A stretch of DNA of 16,120 nucleotides from CAYUIS01 sp964444825 (lineage in GTDB: Bacteria; Chloroflexota; Anaerolineae; B4-G1), in assembly GCA_964444825.1 (NCBI GenBank), contig CAYUIS010000125.1, positions 1-16,120 on the forward strand, read 5' to 3'. Below, in pieces: positions 1-8,475 of this stretch. A program made the translations under genes and the position numbers. Under the pieces are notes generated by a model that searched no databases, had not been told where the DNA came from, and was given only the letters and a program-made list of their open reading frames with translations. The stretch's first letter is position 1, and every line of letters starts with the position of its first letter.

Positions 1-681
1 AAGATGTCCGTCGAAACCGCAGACTGTGTTGTGGCCGTGACCGCTGGCCTGCTTGAGCGATATCTAAAGGACACCTGTCAGGAGAACGGACATGTCATTA
101 GCAACGGATACGATCCCGATGATGCGGATGTGCAGGTTGATGCTGTTTCACCAGAGACTGACTTTAGCTTCATATACATTGGCGACATCGCCCCGTCTCG
201 ACAAGAGTCTCTGGTGAGATTCCTTGAGGCTGTGCGACAGGTTCGATCTGAAATCCCGAATATACGCGTGGTCTTGGTCGGCGGTCATCGAAAGATGCCT
301 GAGGAACACTTCTCCGATCTGATTGAAGGAGGTGTTTTAGAGTTGAGGTCCTACGTGCCTCAGAGAACCGTTTTTGAGATGGTCAAGCGGCACACGTACG
401 CGCTCCAGTTGAATGCCAAGCTGTACCCGTATCTGGTGTCAACAAAGATCTATGAATATGGTATGTTGAGGGTCCCCACCGTCTCGCTAAACTATGGCGG
501 GGAGATCGGGAGCTTGGTTCTCGACCGGGATCTTGGGTATTCGGTGAATGTTGAAGAGGAAGACATCGCTGCTTTTCTGACAGGTTTGTACGAGCAACCT
601 CGGCGTCAGTTTGCGTTTGATGTAGCGGATTTTGCCTACGACAGGCTCGCTGTTCAGTATTCCGAGCTGATCCACGGATAG
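1..681 (+). CDS. Glycosyltransferase family 4, C-terminal part (5' truncated)
   Basis: The reading frame is open from the first base, so the gene starts outside the window; the ATG at 4 is probably internal. The visible 226 residues begin at the inter-domain stretch (VETADCVVAVTAGLLERYL). This aligns in style with the middle of the next protein (VDRSDALLVMSQGVKHNL), so the N-terminal Rossmann domain of about 190 residues is missing. Then come a nucleotide-binding domain start (FSFIYIGDIAPSRQESL), a beta strand ending in VVLVGGH, and a donor-site region with STKIYEYGMLRVP. That K-x-(F/Y)-E-Y pattern is typical of GT4 enzymes of the sort in the next gene. It probably transfers a sugar from a nucleotide-sugar to a lipid-linked oligosaccharide on the cytoplasmic face. 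The donor and acceptor cannot be told. The gene ends in TAG, 83 bases before the next start. Fold confidence is good; specificity is unknown. Confidence 0.75.
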   Translation, partial: KMSVETADCVVAVTAGLLERYLKDTCQENGHVISNGYDPDDADVQVDAVSPETDFSFIYIGDIAPSRQESLVRFLEAVRQVRSEIPNIRVVLVGGHRKMPEEHFSDLIEGGVLELRSYVPQRTVFEMVKRHTYALQLNAKLYPYLVSTKIYEYGMLRVPTVSLNYGGEIGSLVLDRDLGYSVNVEEEDIAAFLTGLYEQPRRQFAFDVADFAYDRLAVQYSELIHG

Positions 682-764
682 CGCGCTATTGTGGGAGGGC
701 CGCGCCGCCGGGCGTCGAGAGTCCGCGCGGGGCGCCAGATATTGGACGGGCCGGGAGATTTGTA

Positions 765-2075
765 ATGCGGGAAGTGCTTTTCGTGGCCTATTGGTTCCCT
801 CCAATGGGCGGCAGCGGCGTGATTCGGGCCCTGAAATTCGCCAAATACCTGCCCCAGTTTGGCTGGAAGCCAACCGTGTTGACAGTGAAAGCGGGAGATG
901 CCTTTTCCTTCGACCGGACCTTGCTCGATGAACTGCCGCCGCAGGTCACCATAGAGCGAGCGGCAGTTTCGGAAGTCGTAAAGACCACGCAGGCTAAAGG
1001 TATCTCGGACCGAATAAAGGGGCAGAAAAGCCGCCTGGGCTCTCTCAGAAGGGCCCTGGCTAGGTTTTTGAGATCGGCCTACTTCTCCATATGGATTCCG
1101 GACAACAAGGTCGGTTGGATAGTCCCGGCAGTCCGTCAAGCATCACGAATGCAGCGCCGCCATAACTTTGAGGCCATCTATGCCACCTCGCCCCCTCAAA
1201 CGAGCCTGCTTGTCGCTACTATGATCCGGCATCGTCTAAAGATACCGTTGGTATCCGATTATCGCGACGAGTGGACCACCAATCCCCACAAGTATATGCC
1301 CAATCCGATCACCCTGTGGCTGAATCGATATCTGGAGAAACTGGTGGTCGATAGATCCGATGCTCTGCTCGTGATGTCGCAGGGCGTGAAGCACAATCTA
1401 CGGGATGCAGGTATCCTCAAGGAGGACGCCCTGTTCAAGTGCCAAGTCCTCCCCAACGGTTTTGACCCTGCCGACTACGGGGCTCCGACCTCGCACCCAT
1501 CGGCCCAGTTCCGCATCGTGTACACTGGCTCGTTCTACGGGGAACTCAGAATACCAGACCCGTTTCTTCGTGCGCTGTATGCCTGGTTGGCGGCTTCTCC
1601 CCACATCAGGGAGGATGTTCAGGTATTGTTCCAGGGGAGCATCTACCCTCAGCATCAGCAACTGATTCACGATCTGGAGCTGGATGATGTCGTCCGTGTT
1701 ACTGGCTCAGTCCCCCATCATCAGGCAATTGAAGCGCAGCAGAGCGCCTCGCTCCTGCTGCTGGTTATGGGAAAGGGTGAGGGTACGGCCATACTGCCGG
1801 GCAAGGTGTTTGAGTATCTGGGTGCCCAAAGACCGATCTTGGCTGTCGTCCATCCAAGTGGTGAGTCCGCCAATCTGGTCAGGCGGACCAATACCGGGGT
1901 CGTCGTCGATCCAGACGATACGGGGGAGATGGTCCACGTCTTGGAGGATCTTTACGCCAAATGGGAACGAGGCGGTATTCCCTATACGCCAGATGTTGAA
2001 CAAGTCAATCGGTATTCCCGTGTCGAGCAAGCCCGCCAGTTGAGCGATCTCTTTGAGCAAACGACGCAGAGGTAA
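765..2075 (+). CDS. Glycosyltransferase family 4 (436 aa)
   Basis: Complete GT-B glycosyltransferase. The N-terminal acceptor domain opens with a strand and a glycine loop (WFPPMGGSGVIR, residues 10-21), followed by LKFAKYLPQFGWKP, a signature of GT4 proteins in surface-polysaccharide loci. PLVSDYRDEW near residue 165 is the usual end of a strand in the first domain. The second domain has NGFDPADY, the strand RIVYTGSF, and the donor-binding segment LPGKVFEYLGAQRPILAV, where F-E-Y replaces the classical EX7E. Length is normal for the family. The start is supported by GGGAG at 753-757, seven bases upstream. The next gene starts five bases after the stop, so the two are probably co-transcribed. 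It resembles the truncated gene upstream, which suggests paralogues acting in one glycan pathway. The transferred sugar is not inferable. Confidence 0.85.
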   Translation: MREVLFVAYWFPPMGGSGVIRALKFAKYLPQFGWKPTVLTVKAGDAFSFDRTLLDELPPQVTIERAAVSEVVKTTQAKGISDRIKGQKSRLGSLRRALARFLRSAYFSIWIPDNKVGWIVPAVRQASRMQRRHNFEAIYATSPPQTSLLVATMIRHRLKIPLVSDYRDEWTTNPHKYMPNPITLWLNRYLEKLVVDRSDALLVMSQGVKHNLRDAGILKEDALFKCQVLPNGFDPADYGAPTSHPSAQFRIVYTGSFYGELRIPDPFLRALYAWLAASPHIREDVQVLFQGSIYPQHQQLIHDLELDDVVRVTGSVPHHQAIEAQQSASLLLLVMGKGEGTAILPGKVFEYLGAQRPILAVVHPSGESANLVRRTNTGVVVDPDDTGEMVHVLEDLYAKWERGGIPYTPDVEQVNRYSRVEQARQLSDLFEQTTQR

Positions 2076-2080
2076 GTGGC

Positions 2081-3469
2081 ATGGTTCAATTCACAAATCG
2101 ATTCATTGTCTATCCCATATACGAACTGATCTCTGGTCGCCGCATTCTGTCCAAGCTTGCCGAGTTGGAGGAGACCCAATGGCTTTCGCGTGAAGACGTG
2201 AAGCAACGCCAGTGGGCAAAGCTCCAGGCGCTTCTCACCCATGCCTATGAACACGTTCCGTTCTACCGCCGCCGCTTTGACGCTGCAAACGTAGCTCCCA
2301 ACGATATTCGCACGCCGGTCGATATGGGGCGTATCCCTCCATTGACCAAGCAGGATCTGCGCCAGCACATGCAGGAGTTGATCGCGACTAACGTCGAGCT
2401 CGGCAAGTTGCGCCGCAATGCAACAGGCGGCTCCACAGGCGAACCCATCTCTTTCTTCAACGACCAATCGGATCTGGACTATCGCTCCGCTGTCACGCTG
2501 CGCAATTGTCGGTGGTCTGGACTTGATCCAGGCGAGCCCCACGTTATGCTGTGGGGTTCTGCATTTGATCTCTCGCTCTACGCGTCGGCCAAGGGACGTT
2601 TCACAAACTGGGTGCTCAACCGTCACGTTCTTCCTGCCTTTGAGCTAACTGAGGACAGGCTGGCGGAATACGTCGGCGCAATTCATCGATTGAATCCACG
2701 TCTCATTACTGGCTACGTCTCAGCACTCGAAGTGTTTGCCCGTTATGTTGTCGAGAGTGGAACCTCGTTCCACCCACGAGGTTTGCGTGGGGTCGCCCCG
2801 ACGGCTGAAACGCTTTACCCCACCCAACGTGCGTTGATGGAGCGAGCTTTTGGATGCCCGGTTTTCGACCGGTATGGAAGCCGGGAGGTTGGCCTGGTGG
2901 CCTACGAGTGTGAACACCACCGGCGGCACATCAACGCCGAAAACCTGTATGTCGAAGCTGTACAGGATGGGCGACCGGCGCCCGCGGGCGAACACGGTGA
3001 ACTGGCGTTGACTACCTTGAACAACTATGGTTTCCCATTTATCCGCTACCTCATTGGCGATGCGGGGGCGCTATCTGACGAGTCCTGTCCCTGCGGGCGG
3101 GGGTTGCCGGTGTTGGCCGAATTGCTTGGGCGCGTGCACGATATCCTGGTCACCCCGGATGGCCGTTTCCTGCCTGGTGAGTTTTTCCCTCACCTGTTCA
3201 AGGAGCTTGACGGGGTCGAACGGTTCCAGGTCATCCAAAAGGAGCGCGACCGGTTGCTGATCCGCATCTTGGCCAATGATGCTTATCACCAGTCCGGTAC
3301 GGACTTTGTGCTGGAAAAATCACGCCAGGTATTGGGGAAGGAGATGCAGATCGATGTAGAATTGGTGGGTGAACTTCCCCTGTTGCCATCTGGCAAGTTG
3401 CGCTATACTGTTTCAGAGATCTCGGTTGACTTTGCCCAATCAGTCCATAGAATGAACGAGACTCACTGA
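2081..3469 (+). CDS. CapK/PaaK-like adenylate-forming protein (462 aa)
   Basis: Member of the phenylacetate-CoA ligase-like branch of the ANL (adenylate-forming) superfamily, often annotated CapK in capsule loci. Seen in the sequence: the P-loop-like motif ATGGSTGEP near residue 115, the adenine/carboxylate region DRYGSREVGLVAYEC near residue 265, and ENLYVEAV. GELALTTLNNYGFPFIRYLIGD holds the motif preceding the hinge, then CPCGRGLPVLAELLGRVHD, then a small C-terminal lid domain. The Cys/His groups (YECEHH and CPCGRG) resemble a metal-binding knuckle known in related proteins. The family forms acyl-adenylates and often CoA thioesters. CapK members in glycan clusters have been suggested to help modify sugars (for example acylation or amidation), but their substrate is generally unknown. 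It starts five bases after the upstream stop, with AGAGG at 2068-2072 as ribosome binding site, so it sits in the same operon. Confidence 0.85.
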   Translation: MVQFTNRFIVYPIYELISGRRILSKLAELEETQWLSREDVKQRQWAKLQALLTHAYEHVPFYRRRFDAANVAPNDIRTPVDMGRIPPLTKQDLRQHMQELIATNVELGKLRRNATGGSTGEPISFFNDQSDLDYRSAVTLRNCRWSGLDPGEPHVMLWGSAFDLSLYASAKGRFTNWVLNRHVLPAFELTEDRLAEYVGAIHRLNPRLITGYVSALEVFARYVVESGTSFHPRGLRGVAPTAETLYPTQRALMERAFGCPVFDRYGSREVGLVAYECEHHRRHINAENLYVEAVQDGRPAPAGEHGELALTTLNNYGFPFIRYLIGDAGALSDESCPCGRGLPVLAELLGRVHDILVTPDGRFLPGEFFPHLFKELDGVERFQVIQKERDRLLIRILANDAYHQSGTDFVLEKSRQVLGKEMQIDVELVGELPLLPSGKLRYTVSEISVDFAQSVHRMNETH

Positions 3470-3488
3470 CGTCGTCAGGAGCCGGGTA

Positions 3489-4811
3489 ATGATAGAGGTT
3501 CAGGAACGGAAGCTGCTGATAGCTTTGCTGGTTTGGAGCACCCTGGTTCACCTGTTGTTTGGTTTGCTGGTAGGACCGCCGAATTTTTGGGATCACTATG
3601 AGGGAAGACAATACCGCAACATCGCCGAGTCGCTGGTCGAAGGGCGAGGTTATCGTGAGCCAATCACCTCGATGCCGCTTTACAGTCTCACTTTGGCCGG
3701 TTTGCTTGAGCTGTTCGGCTATGCTTCATTGCCCTTGCTTCTTTTGCACGTAGCGTTTGGCGTAACGACGACCTTCTTTACCTACAAGATTGGCCGTACA
3801 GTCTTTTCTCCTGCGGTAGGTTTGTTGGCTGGCCTGCTGATTTCCGTTCATCCGTATCTATTAAAGTTGACGATGCAGATCATAGACACTGGTCCTTCAG
3901 TGGCATTGACGACCCTCTCCATGTGGCTGCTGACGAGAGCCTGGCTGGGCTCCTGTTTCAAGACCAGACGATATGTGTGGGCAGGAGCAGCTTTTGCGCT
4001 GGCGACTCTGGTGCGCCCGGTGGGCGCGATTGCCATAGCTGTCTTGGGGGCGGGGATTTTTGTCTGGCATCTGGTAAAGCAGGCTCCCCGCCGCGCTATT
4101 GCAGCGGTGGTCGCGCTCTGGCTCGCGTGGGCAGCGGTGATGAGCCCTTGGTGGATACGCAACTATGGGAAGTACGGTCAGTTCATCGTACTCACCACAC
4201 ATGGAGGGGTGAACTTGCACAAAGGTCACACGGCCTATTACAACCGAGTACATCCCATTTATGACACCGATCATTACCCGTATTATGAGTCTATCGAGGT
4301 AGAGGAGGATCCCAGTGGTGCTTTGACTGGCAAGGCACACACGCTAGCAGCGTTGAGCTATGTCAGGGAGCATCCCGTTGAAGCGATCACCACGGACCTG
4401 CAAAAGATCGTGTGGCTCTACACGTGGCACAAGGTACCACGATCCCTGGTGAACAGCAGCCCGCGCTGGGACCCTGACCTTAAGAGGGTCGTAGACGATG
4501 GTAATCCACGTGCAGCACCCCAGGATATTGTCTATTCGATCTACTGGGTCCCAGTGTTGTTGTTGTTGTTGCTGGGGCTTGTCGTATCCCGACATCATTG
4601 GCAGAGGTTGATACCCTGTTATCTGATCGTTATTACCAACGCACTATCTGTAGCCATGGCCTTTGCCGACACCCGTTATCGCCTTGAGGTAGATCCTTAT
4701 ATCGTCATATGGGCCGCGTACGGATTGACCAGCTTGATGGCCAAGCTTGGCGAACGATTCCTGGCAGACCGGACTGTATTAGAGATATTGCCCAAATCTG
4801 TGACATCTTGA
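3489..4811 (+). CDS. Membrane glycosyltransferase, GT39/ArnT-like (GT-C fold)
   Basis: Polytopic membrane protein of 440 residues with about nine hydrophobic segments by eye. The first is at residues 9-29, followed by an acidic loop with D35 (WDHYEGRQY) that matches the catalytic aspartate position after the first helix in GT-C enzymes. Other family-like features are ALATLVRPVGAI, PWWIRNYGKYGQF and the C-terminal ADTRYRLEVDPYI, a pattern common in dolichyl-phosphate-mannose mannosyltransferase-like proteins. Such enzymes move a sugar from a polyprenyl-phosphate donor to an acceptor on the outer side of the cytoplasmic membrane. The extracellular loop around residues 230-335 is long and soluble. 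AGGAG at 3478-3482 supports the start. The last bases overlap the next gene's probable TTG start. A run of five TTG codons at 4557-4571 encodes part of one helix. The sugar and acceptor are unknown. Confidence 0.8.
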   Translation: MIEVQERKLLIALLVWSTLVHLLFGLLVGPPNFWDHYEGRQYRNIAESLVEGRGYREPITSMPLYSLTLAGLLELFGYASLPLLLLHVAFGVTTTFFTYKIGRTVFSPAVGLLAGLLISVHPYLLKLTMQIIDTGPSVALTTLSMWLLTRAWLGSCFKTRRYVWAGAAFALATLVRPVGAIAIAVLGAGIFVWHLVKQAPRRAIAAVVALWLAWAAVMSPWWIRNYGKYGQFIVLTTHGGVNLHKGHTAYYNRVHPIYDTDHYPYYESIEVEEDPSGALTGKAHTLAALSYVREHPVEAITTDLQKIVWLYTWHKVPRSLVNSSPRWDPDLKRVVDDGNPRAAPQDIVYSIYWVPVLLLLLLGLVVSRHHWQRLIPCYLIVITNALSVAMAFADTRYRLEVDPYIVIWAAYGLTSLMAKLGERFLADRTVLEILPKSVTS

Positions 4812-5968
4812 GTAAACAAAGAGTAACCATCCTTCATCTCATCACCGAACTGGACATCGGCGGTGCGCAAACAGCTCTCTTGCGTCTCCTCGTAGGGCTG
4901 GACCGTGATCGCTTTCGTCCCCTCGTCGCCTGCCTCTATAACGGCGACAAGGCCGTGGCGCAGCGAATCCGCAGCCTGGGTATACCCGTCACCGACTTGG
5001 GGATGGCGGCCAAGTGGCGGCTGGATGCACTCTGGCGGCTCTACCGTTTGCTGCGCCAGCAACGTCCCGATATTCTGCACGCTTGGATGTTTCACGCGAA
5101 TTTTCCTGGTCGATTGCTGGGGCGCTTGGCTGGTGTGCCCATTATCATCACCTCCCGGCGCAATGAGGATATCGGCAGTGCGCTGCGCGAACGTCTCAAT
5201 CGCTGGACTGCGCGACTGGACGACCGGGTCATCGCCGTGTGCGAGGTGGCCCGACGAGCTGAGATTGAACGCGCCAGGGTGTCCCCGGAGCACGTCATGA
5301 CCATCTATAACGGCATCGACGTTGAACGATTCTCTGCCACAGATGGTGAGTCAGCTATCGGAGCCAGACGAGAATTTGGTATTCCCGCTGGGGTGCCACT
5401 GGTCGGAGCTGTCGGTCGACTTCATCCTCAGAAGGACTTTGCCGGACTGCTACATAGTATGGCAGAGGTGCAAAGACATGTCTCGTCCGTAAGGCTGTTG
5501 CTAGCAGGCGAGGGTGAGCTACATGATGATCTGGAGGCCCGCGCTAGATCGCTGGGTATATCAGGGATTGTCACCTTTGCTGGTTTTCGGTCCGATGTGG
5601 CGGAAATTCTGGCGGCGTGTGATGTGTTTGTGCTCCCTTCTCTCTGGGAAGGGATGCCTAACGTAGTGCTTGAAGCTATGGCTGTTGGGTTACCCGTGGT
5701 CGCTACCCAGGTTGGTGGTGTGCCCGAGATCGTCGTAGACGGCGAGACCGGCCTGCTCGTTCCTCCCGGTGATTCCGAAGCGTTGGCGCAAGCTTTGATC
5801 CGTCTGCTGCACGATCCTGACCTGCGGAGTCGTATGGGCCGGGCTGGGCGGAGGCGGGTGGAGCAGCACTTTTCTGCGCATCAAATGGTGCTTGAAACGG
5901 AGGCTCTGTATGAGGCGTTGTGGGCAAAGAATCGAAACTCGGGCAAACATGCGCAATCATCCCCGTGA
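4808..5968 (+). CDS. Glycosyltransferase family 4 (386 aa, probable TTG start)
   Basis: GT-B glycosyltransferase with all GT4 hallmarks. The N-terminus VTILHLITELDIGGAQTAL carries the glycine acceptor loop. Later features are ITSRRNEDIG, IYNGIDVERF, VGAVGRLHPQKDF and LLAGEGE. The donor site EGMPNVVLE has both glutamates of EX7E (about residues 281 and 289), followed by GLPVVATQVGGVPEIV. An ATG exists at 4709, but it would overlap the upstream gene by 103 bases and add a tail unlike the family. I place the start at TTG 4808, which overlaps the upstream TGA as TTGA and gives the family's usual length. No strong Shine-Dalgarno is visible, so translational coupling to the upstream gene is likely. 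The next gene is similar at its N-terminus and in length, suggesting duplication. The sugar donor is unknown. Confidence 0.85.
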   Translation: MSKQRVTILHLITELDIGGAQTALLRLLVGLDRDRFRPLVACLYNGDKAVAQRIRSLGIPVTDLGMAAKWRLDALWRLYRLLRQQRPDILHAWMFHANFPGRLLGRLAGVPIIITSRRNEDIGSALRERLNRWTARLDDRVIAVCEVARRAEIERARVSPEHVMTIYNGIDVERFSATDGESAIGARREFGIPAGVPLVGAVGRLHPQKDFAGLLHSMAEVQRHVSSVRLLLAGEGELHDDLEARARSLGISGIVTFAGFRSDVAEILAACDVFVLPSLWEGMPNVVLEAMAVGLPVVATQVGGVPEIVVDGETGLLVPPGDSEALAQALIRLLHDPDLRSRMGRAGRRRVEQHFSAHQMVLETEALYEALWAKNRNSGKHAQSSP

Positions 5969-5980
5969 AGTAAAGGGTCT

Positions 5981-7144
5981 ATGGCACGAATAAACGTCCT
6001 TCACATCATCACCCGCCTCATCGTCGGCGGCGCGCAGGAGAACACAATGCTCACAGCAGCGCTGCTCGATCCCGAACGCTTCGACGTCGATGTGTTCAGC
6101 GGGCCCCAGACCGGCCCTGAAGGCAGCCTGATAGAAGAAGTCCGCACCCGTGGCGTTCCACTCACGATCGAACCGACGCTGGTGCGCGAGATTGACCCGC
6201 TCAAGGATATGCGTGCGCTGCTGGCCCTCTACCGACATATCCGCCGAGGGCGGTACACAGTTGTGCACACTCACAGCAGCAAGGCCGGCATTCTGGGGCG
6301 GTGGGCAGCCTATGTCGCTGGCGTACCGATTGTCGTCCATACCGTACATGGCTGGGGGCACCACGACCGCCAGCGTCCCCTGGTCCGACGGCTCTACGTT
6401 TTGCTTGAGCAGGTTACCCAGCCAATTACCGATAAACTGATCGTCGTCTCTCCACGGAACATCGAAAAGGGATTGTCTGACGGTATCGCGACCCCAAGCA
6501 AGTACGTTACCATCCGCAGCGGTATTGAGCTGGACCGTTTCCGGCATCCATCTCGACCGCCGGAGACGGTGCGAACGGAACTGGGGATTCCCCTGGGCGC
6601 GCCTGTTGTGGGCACCGTGACACGTCTTTCGCCGCAAAAGGCCCCCCTCGATTTTATCGAGACTGCTGCGCGGGTGGTAGACCGTAGACCGGATGTGCAC
6701 TTTGTGATCGTGGGTGACGGCCCGCTGCGGGGCGATGTCGAGGCCCGGCTGGCTGGTCTGGGTCTCGCTGAGCGTATCCATCTGACAGGTCTGCGCCGTG
6801 ACGTGCCTGAGCTGATGCACAGTTTTGACGTGTTCGCGCTCTCTTCGCTGTGGGAGGGGTTGCCTCGGGTGCTGCCCCAGGCAATGGCAGCCGGATTGCC
6901 CATCGTCGCTACGGCGGTTGATGGCAACGCCGAGGTGGTGACCGACGGGGTCAACGGTTTTCTGACGCCGCCCGGTGATCCTGGCGCCATGGCAGACGCT
7001 ATCTTGCGACTGCTGGAGGATCGGGTGTTATCCACCCAGATGGGCGACGCCGGTCGCGCCAGGGTGGGGGAGTTTGGCGCTCGCAGGATGGTGAGCGATA
7101 TCGCCACTCTCTATGAGTCGCTCCTGGCGGAAGAACAGTCGTAG
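5981..7144 (+). CDS. Glycosyltransferase family 4 with EX7Q donor motif (387 aa)
   Basis: Second of three consecutive GT4 enzymes. The start INVLHIITRLIVGGAQENT parallels the preceding protein. HTHSSKAGILGRWAAY, VHTVHGWGHH, IRSGIELDRF, VTRLSPQKAPLDF and FVIVGDGPLRG are typical of the subgroup. The donor motif reads EGLPRVLPQ: glutamate at residue 292, but glutamine (codon CAG at 6878) at residue 300, where EX7E enzymes have the second glutamate. The rest of the site (AMAAGLPIVATAVDG) is intact, so the enzyme is probably active rather than decayed, perhaps with altered nucleotide contact. AAAGGG just upstream of ATG 5981 serves as ribosome binding site, and the gap to the previous gene is 12 bases. 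It likely adds one sugar to the lipid-linked repeat unit. Confidence 0.85.
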   Translation: MARINVLHIITRLIVGGAQENTMLTAALLDPERFDVDVFSGPQTGPEGSLIEEVRTRGVPLTIEPTLVREIDPLKDMRALLALYRHIRRGRYTVVHTHSSKAGILGRWAAYVAGVPIVVHTVHGWGHHDRQRPLVRRLYVLLEQVTQPITDKLIVVSPRNIEKGLSDGIATPSKYVTIRSGIELDRFRHPSRPPETVRTELGIPLGAPVVGTVTRLSPQKAPLDFIETAARVVDRRPDVHFVIVGDGPLRGDVEARLAGLGLAERIHLTGLRRDVPELMHSFDVFALSSLWEGLPRVLPQAMAAGLPIVATAVDGNAEVVTDGVNGFLTPPGDPGAMADAILRLLEDRVLSTQMGDAGRARVGEFGARRMVSDIATLYESLLAEEQS

Positions 7145-7151
7145 GGTTCGT

Positions 7152-8294
7152 ATGACGATCTACCTGGATGTTTCTGCCGCCGTCCATCGCCGCGCGGGGT
7201 TGGGGCGGTACGCCGAGAGTCTCGCCCGTGCTCTGGCTGCCGCCCATCCGGAGCGCCTGGGCTTGTTCTACAACCGAGAGCAGGGTGTGGAGCCGCTCGC
7301 GGGGTTGGAGCATCTACCCGGTCGGTCGATTGCCCTGGGCTACAAGCCGTGGCGGATGCTGGTCTGGCTGGGACAGTTGGGACGGGTTGGCTTCGATCGG
7401 CTGTTGGCCCATGCTGAGCTATTTCACGCCACCGAACATCTTTTGCTACCCCTGCGGTCAATTCCTGCCGTGCTTACCGTTCACGATCTGATCTTTCGCC
7501 ATTTGCCGGCCCATCACAAGCCGCTCAATCGTTGGTATCTGAACCTGACGATGCCTCTCTATTGTCGTCGAGCCGATCACATCATCGCAGTGTCTGAAAA
7601 CACCCGGCGGGATCTTGTTGCGGCCTATGGTGTACCACTGGAAAAGGTCACGGTGATTCTGGAAGCGGCCGATCCCCGCTTCTACCCGCGATCTGTAGAG
7701 ATGGTGACGGCAGCACGGAAACGGTATGGCCTTCCGCCTCGCTATCTACTATTCGTCGGCACGATCGAACCCCGCAAGAACCTGCCCCGGTTGCTGGCGG
7801 CCTTTGAGACCATCCACGCTGATGGGCTGACCGATGGCTTGGTGATCGTAGGGCGGCCAGGTTGGCTGTATGACAGTTTCTTTGCCGCGCTCGAGGCCTC
7901 CCCTGTCCGGGACGCGGTGGTTTCGCCAGGTTACGTGACGGACGAGGATTTGCCAGCGATCTACACCGGCGCACAAGCGTTGGTGTTCCCCAGTCTCTAC
8001 GAGGGATTCGGCTTGCCAGTGTTGGAAGCGATGGCCTGCGGCACGCCTGTTGTGACGTCTCGTGCATCGAGCATCCCCGAGGTCGGAGGCGACGCCGCCC
8101 TCTACTTTGATCCGACAAGCGTAGGCGAGATGGGTGAGGCCATACGTGATATGCTGGGCGATTCTACAACAAGCGCAGAGAAACGTGCACGAGGGCTGGC
8201 GCGGGCTGCCCAGTTTTCGTGGCAACGTGTGGCGACAGAGACCTGGAACGTCTATGACGCCGTTGTGAAAAGAGGGTCAGGCTCCGGGGGATGA
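7152..8294 (+). CDS. Glycosyltransferase family 4 (380 aa, mannosyltransferase-like)
   Basis: Third consecutive GT4. The protein begins MTIYLDVSAAVHRRAGLGRY, with the R-x-G-[IL]-G-R-Y acceptor-loop pattern common in bacterial mannosyl- and rhamnosyltransferases of O-antigen loci. Further motifs are TVHDLIFRHLP, IIAVSENTRRDL, FVGTIEPRKNLPRLLAAF, LVIVGRPGW and PGYVTDEDLPAIY. The donor site EGFGLPVLE has both EX7E glutamates at residues 284 and 292, followed by GTPVVTSRASSIPEVGGDAALYF. ATG 7152 is chosen over an in-frame ATG at 7113, because the earlier one overlaps the upstream gene and adds 13 atypical residues. A weak TAGGG precedes 7152, and the gap to the upstream stop is seven bases. It ends the first gene block; the window's widest intergenic gap follows. 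Mannose as donor is a family-based guess only. Confidence 0.85.
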   Translation: MTIYLDVSAAVHRRAGLGRYAESLARALAAAHPERLGLFYNREQGVEPLAGLEHLPGRSIALGYKPWRMLVWLGQLGRVGFDRLLAHAELFHATEHLLLPLRSIPAVLTVHDLIFRHLPAHHKPLNRWYLNLTMPLYCRRADHIIAVSENTRRDLVAAYGVPLEKVTVILEAADPRFYPRSVEMVTAARKRYGLPPRYLLFVGTIEPRKNLPRLLAAFETIHADGLTDGLVIVGRPGWLYDSFFAALEASPVRDAVVSPGYVTDEDLPAIYTGAQALVFPSLYEGFGLPVLEAMACGTPVVTSRASSIPEVGGDAALYFDPTSVGEMGEAIRDMLGDSTTSAEKRARGLARAAQFSWQRVATETWNVYDAVVKRGSGSGG

Positions 8295-8369
8295 TGTGGC
8301 GACGGTATCGTGTCGGCCGGTAGGTTGTTTTGGGAATACGGCTCTTGGCATCAAGAAAACGAAATAGGC

Positions 8370-8397
8370 TTGACTTTTGGTATGGCTGGGGTATGAT
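8370..8397 (+). promoter_or_regulatory. Sigma-70-like promoter upstream of the epimerase gene
   Basis: TTGACT at 8370-8375 and TATGAT at 8392-8397 are separated by 16 bases. Each differs from consensus at one position. They lie in the widest gap of the window (8295-8488), after the stop of the last GT4 and in an AT-richer patch. Transcription would begin near 8404, giving a leader of about 85 bases before the epimerase ATG. This suggests the epimerase and the genes after it form a second transcription unit, although read-through from the first block is also possible because no terminator is seen before it. Confidence 0.65.
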
Positions 8398-8434
8398 ATG
8401 TCGTTGGTGATTGAGCTATCAGACACGGGCCGTT

Positions 8435-8460
8435 GCCCCTGGTGTCACGCGTTCAGGGGC
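8435..8460 (+). other. Leader hairpin in the 5' untranslated region
   Basis: GCCCCTG (8435-8441) and CAGGGGC (8454-8460) form a perfect 7-bp GC-rich stem with a 12-base loop. It lies between the predicted promoter and the epimerase ribosome binding site. No T-run follows, so it is not an intrinsic terminator as it stands. It may stabilise the transcript or be part of a leader control element. No known riboswitch motif is recognised. Confidence 0.45.
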
Positions 8461-8475
8461 CTGTCCACCATAGTA

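Noticed and set aside
682..764. GC-rich gap between the first two GT4 genes as a possible promoter or terminator
   Set aside because: No convincing -35/-10 pair and no stem followed by T-run could be found; only the ribosome binding site at 753-757 is supported.
4557..4571. Five consecutive TTG triplets, possible phase-variation repeat
   Set aside because: Triplet slippage keeps the reading frame, and the run encodes leucines of a membrane helix, so it is ordinary low-complexity sequence.
5957..6820. Minus-strand open frame of 287 codons opposite the GT4 gene
   Set aside because: It lies wholly opposite a well-supported glycosyltransferase, has no recognisable motif and no ribosome binding site context. 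Codon bias of the + strand gene explains it.
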